Position numbers and translations under genes: made by a program. Below are positions 62,723-64,000 of a stretch of DNA of 64,000 nucleotides, piece by piece. The notes below the pieces were generated by a model, which did no database searches, was not told the DNA's origin, and saw only the letters and a list, made by a program, of their open reading frames with translations. The DNA is taken from assembly GCA_963801065.1 (NCBI GenBank), contig CAWDDG010000004.1:186001-250000 (forward strand), written 5' to 3'. The stretch comes from CAWDDG01 sp963801065 (lineage in GTDB: Bacteria > Actinomycetota > Actinomycetes > Jiangellales > Jiangellaceae). Position 1 is the stretch's first letter; each line of letters begins with the position of its first letter.

Positions 62723-64000
62723 ATGCCCGCCGCGAAGCCGCAGGCCGATCTCGTCGACCGGCTGGCCGACGCGGTGGGAGCAAGCCACGTGCTGACGGAC
62801 GACTCGCTGACGAAGGGATATCGCACCGACTGGACCGGGCGCTGGGAGGGTCGCGCCACCGCCGTCGTGCGCCCCGGCTCGACCGACGAGGTGGTGGCCG
62901 TCGTCCGCGCGTGCGCCGCCGCCGCCGTGCCCATCGTCCCGCAAGGTGGCAACACCGGGCTGGTCGGCGCGTCGATCCCGCGCGACGGCGAGGTCGTCGT
63001 GAGCCTGCGCCGACTGGACACGATCGAGTCGGTCGATCCGATCGAGCGGACGTTGGCCGCCGGTGCGGGTGTCACCGTCGCCGCCGCCCAGGCGGCCGCG
63101 GGATCGGCCGGCCTCATGCTCGGCATCGATCTGGCCGCCCGGGAGTCGGCGACGCTCGGCGGCGTCGTCGCGACCAACGCCGGCGGGCTGCGCGTCGTCC
63201 GGTACGGCCCGACCCGGTGGCAGCTGGCGGGAGTCGAGGCCGTCCTCGCCGACGGATCCGTGCTGCGTCGCTGGTCCGGGCTGATGAAGGACAACGTGGG
63301 CTATGACTTGGTCGGGCTGTTCGCCGGCAGCGAGGGGACGCTCGGCATCGTGACGCGCGTGCTGATGCGCCTCGTCTCGCCGCCGGCACACGTCCACGTC
63401 GCGCTCGTCGGTGTGCCGTCACTGGACACAGCCGGCGCCGTGTTGGGCGCCGCACGCGCGGCCGGCCTGACCGTCGAGGCCGCCGAGTTCTTCCATGCTG
63501 CTGGGCTGGCGCTCGTCCGGTCACGACTCGGACTTCGGCCGCCGTTTGCCGAGGAATACCCCACGTACCTGCTGGTGGAGCTGTCCGGCGGCACCGAGGA
63601 CGAGGTGGCCGACACGTTCGCGAGGCTCGGCACGCGGGTCGGCGACGGGACGTTCGAGCCGGCTCCGGGGAGCCGGCTGTGGGCCTACCGGGAGGGCCAC
63701 ACGGAGGCGGTGAACGCGGCCGCCGTGGCCATCGGCTGTGCACCGGTCAAGCTCGACGTCGCCGTGCCGTTGCGCCGGCACGCCGAGTTCGAGGCCGTGA
63801 TGAGAGTACGCATCGGAGAGCGGTTCCCAGAGTCAGAGGTGATCACGTTCGGACACCTGGCCGAGGGCAACTCGCACGTCAACCTGCTCGGTGTGCCGGA
63901 GGCACAGGCCGACGAGGCAACCGACCTGGTGCTCCGGCTCGTGGTCGACCACGGCGGGAGCATCAGTGCCGAGCACGGCGTCGGCCGGGCGAAACGGCCG
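62723..64000 (+). CDS. FAD-linked D-2-hydroxyacid dehydrogenase (GlcD/DLD type), 3' end outside window
   Basis: The frame is open from the ATG at 62723 to the window edge (426 codons). The FAD-binding PCMH domain has AVVRPGSTDEVVAVVRACAA, VPIVPQGGNTGLVGASIPRD, ESATLGGVVATNAGGLRVVR and YDLVGLFAGSEGTLGIVTRV. The C-terminal FAD-oxidase domain includes ITFGHLAEGNSHVNLLG with metal-binding histidines and SISAEHGVGRAKRP at the very end, the usual closing motif. It probably oxidises D-lactate or another D-2-hydroxyacid. Only some 25-35 residues should be missing. Confidence 0.92.
   Translation, partial: MPAAKPQADLVDRLADAVGASHVLTDDSLTKGYRTDWTGRWEGRATAVVRPGSTDEVVAVVRACAAAAVPIVPQGGNTGLVGASIPRDGEVVVSLRRLDTIESVDPIERTLAAGAGVTVAAAQAAAGSAGLMLGIDLAARESATLGGVVATNAGGLRVVRYGPTRWQLAGVEAVLADGSVLRRWSGLMKDNVGYDLVGLFAGSEGTLGIVTRVLMRLVSPPAHVHVALVGVPSLDTAGAVLGAARAAGLTVEAAEFFHAAGLALVRSRLGLRPPFAEEYPTYLLVELSGGTEDEVADTFARLGTRVGDGTFEPAPGSRLWAYREGHTEAVNAAAVAIGCAPVKLDVAVPLRRHAEFEAVMRVRIGERFPESEVITFGHLAEGNSHVNLLGVPEAQADEATDLVLRLVVDHGGSISAEHGVGRAKRP

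Overview
The window is chromosomal DNA from a high-GC Gram-positive actinobacterium of the class Actinomycetia. Several genes support this: a BldC-type regulator divergent from a valine/leucine dehydrogenase and followed by a DUF3073 gene; small PurS; DinB-like proteins of the mycothiol-linked kind; a DasR-like GntR with a dre-like operator; and clpB behind a HAIR (HspR) site. Start codons are often GTG and many genes overlap by 4 bp (ATGA/GTGA). I cannot name the genus; a Frankiales/Geodermatophilales-like lineage would fit but is a guess.

Layout. 1-5.4 kb (+): the tail of an unidentified gene, then a membrane protein, a miniature YcnI-like protein, CopC and a CopD-CtaG fusion (copper handling), ending inside a tRNA-Phe gene, followed by two small genes. 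5.4-9.6 kb (-): a five-gene, translationally coupled MoxR/DUF58/DUF4129 operon. 9.7-11.8 kb: bldC, vdh, DUF3073. 11.9-34.5 kb: most of the de novo purine pathway, all on the minus strand (purM, purF, purL, purQ, purS, purC, purB, purD, purA), interrupted by accessory genes: an M20 peptidase, a berberine-bridge-type FAD oxidase, a mycothiol-type DinB protein, a secreted PHM-like copper monooxygenase between purQ and purL, an alpha/beta-hydrolase/cyclase fusion sitting between two copies of the purB 3' end, a lipoprotein esterase, and an MMPL exporter with its TetR regulator.

35.1-46.5 kb: class II fructose-bisphosphate aldolase, then a PTS region for an amino sugar, probably N-acetylglucosamine: HPr, EI, EIIC, EIIB, EIIA, two GntR regulators, a SIS-domain deaminase-like protein and a HAD phosphatase. 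HPr, one GntR, the SIS gene and a neighbouring MFS gene carry frameshifts, while EI, EIIC, EIIB and EIIA are intact. 46.6-53.4 kb (-): SpoU methyltransferase, a LemA-like protein, an MFS transporter fused to a cyclic-nucleotide-binding domain, a very large cyclase/ATPase/TPR regulator, and a secreted protein. 53.7-57 kb: a broken lamin-tail-type gene facing a 947-residue secreted nuclease. 57.2-64 kb: pyrE, a methyltransferase, a short-chain dehydrogenase, clpB, and the start of an FAD-linked D-2-hydroxyacid dehydrogenase cut by the window edge.

The most unusual signals are: the duplicated purB 3' end flanking the cyclase gene; the two cyclase loci, one beside a transporter with a cyclic-nucleotide sensor; a YcnI reduced to its signal peptide, first strand and anchor; the tRNA-Phe that overlaps a stop codon and lacks T54; and a set of long intergenic palindromes, two of which share a 24-bp sequence 47 kb apart. 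I saw no CRISPR array, rRNA, prophage or intact insertion sequence.
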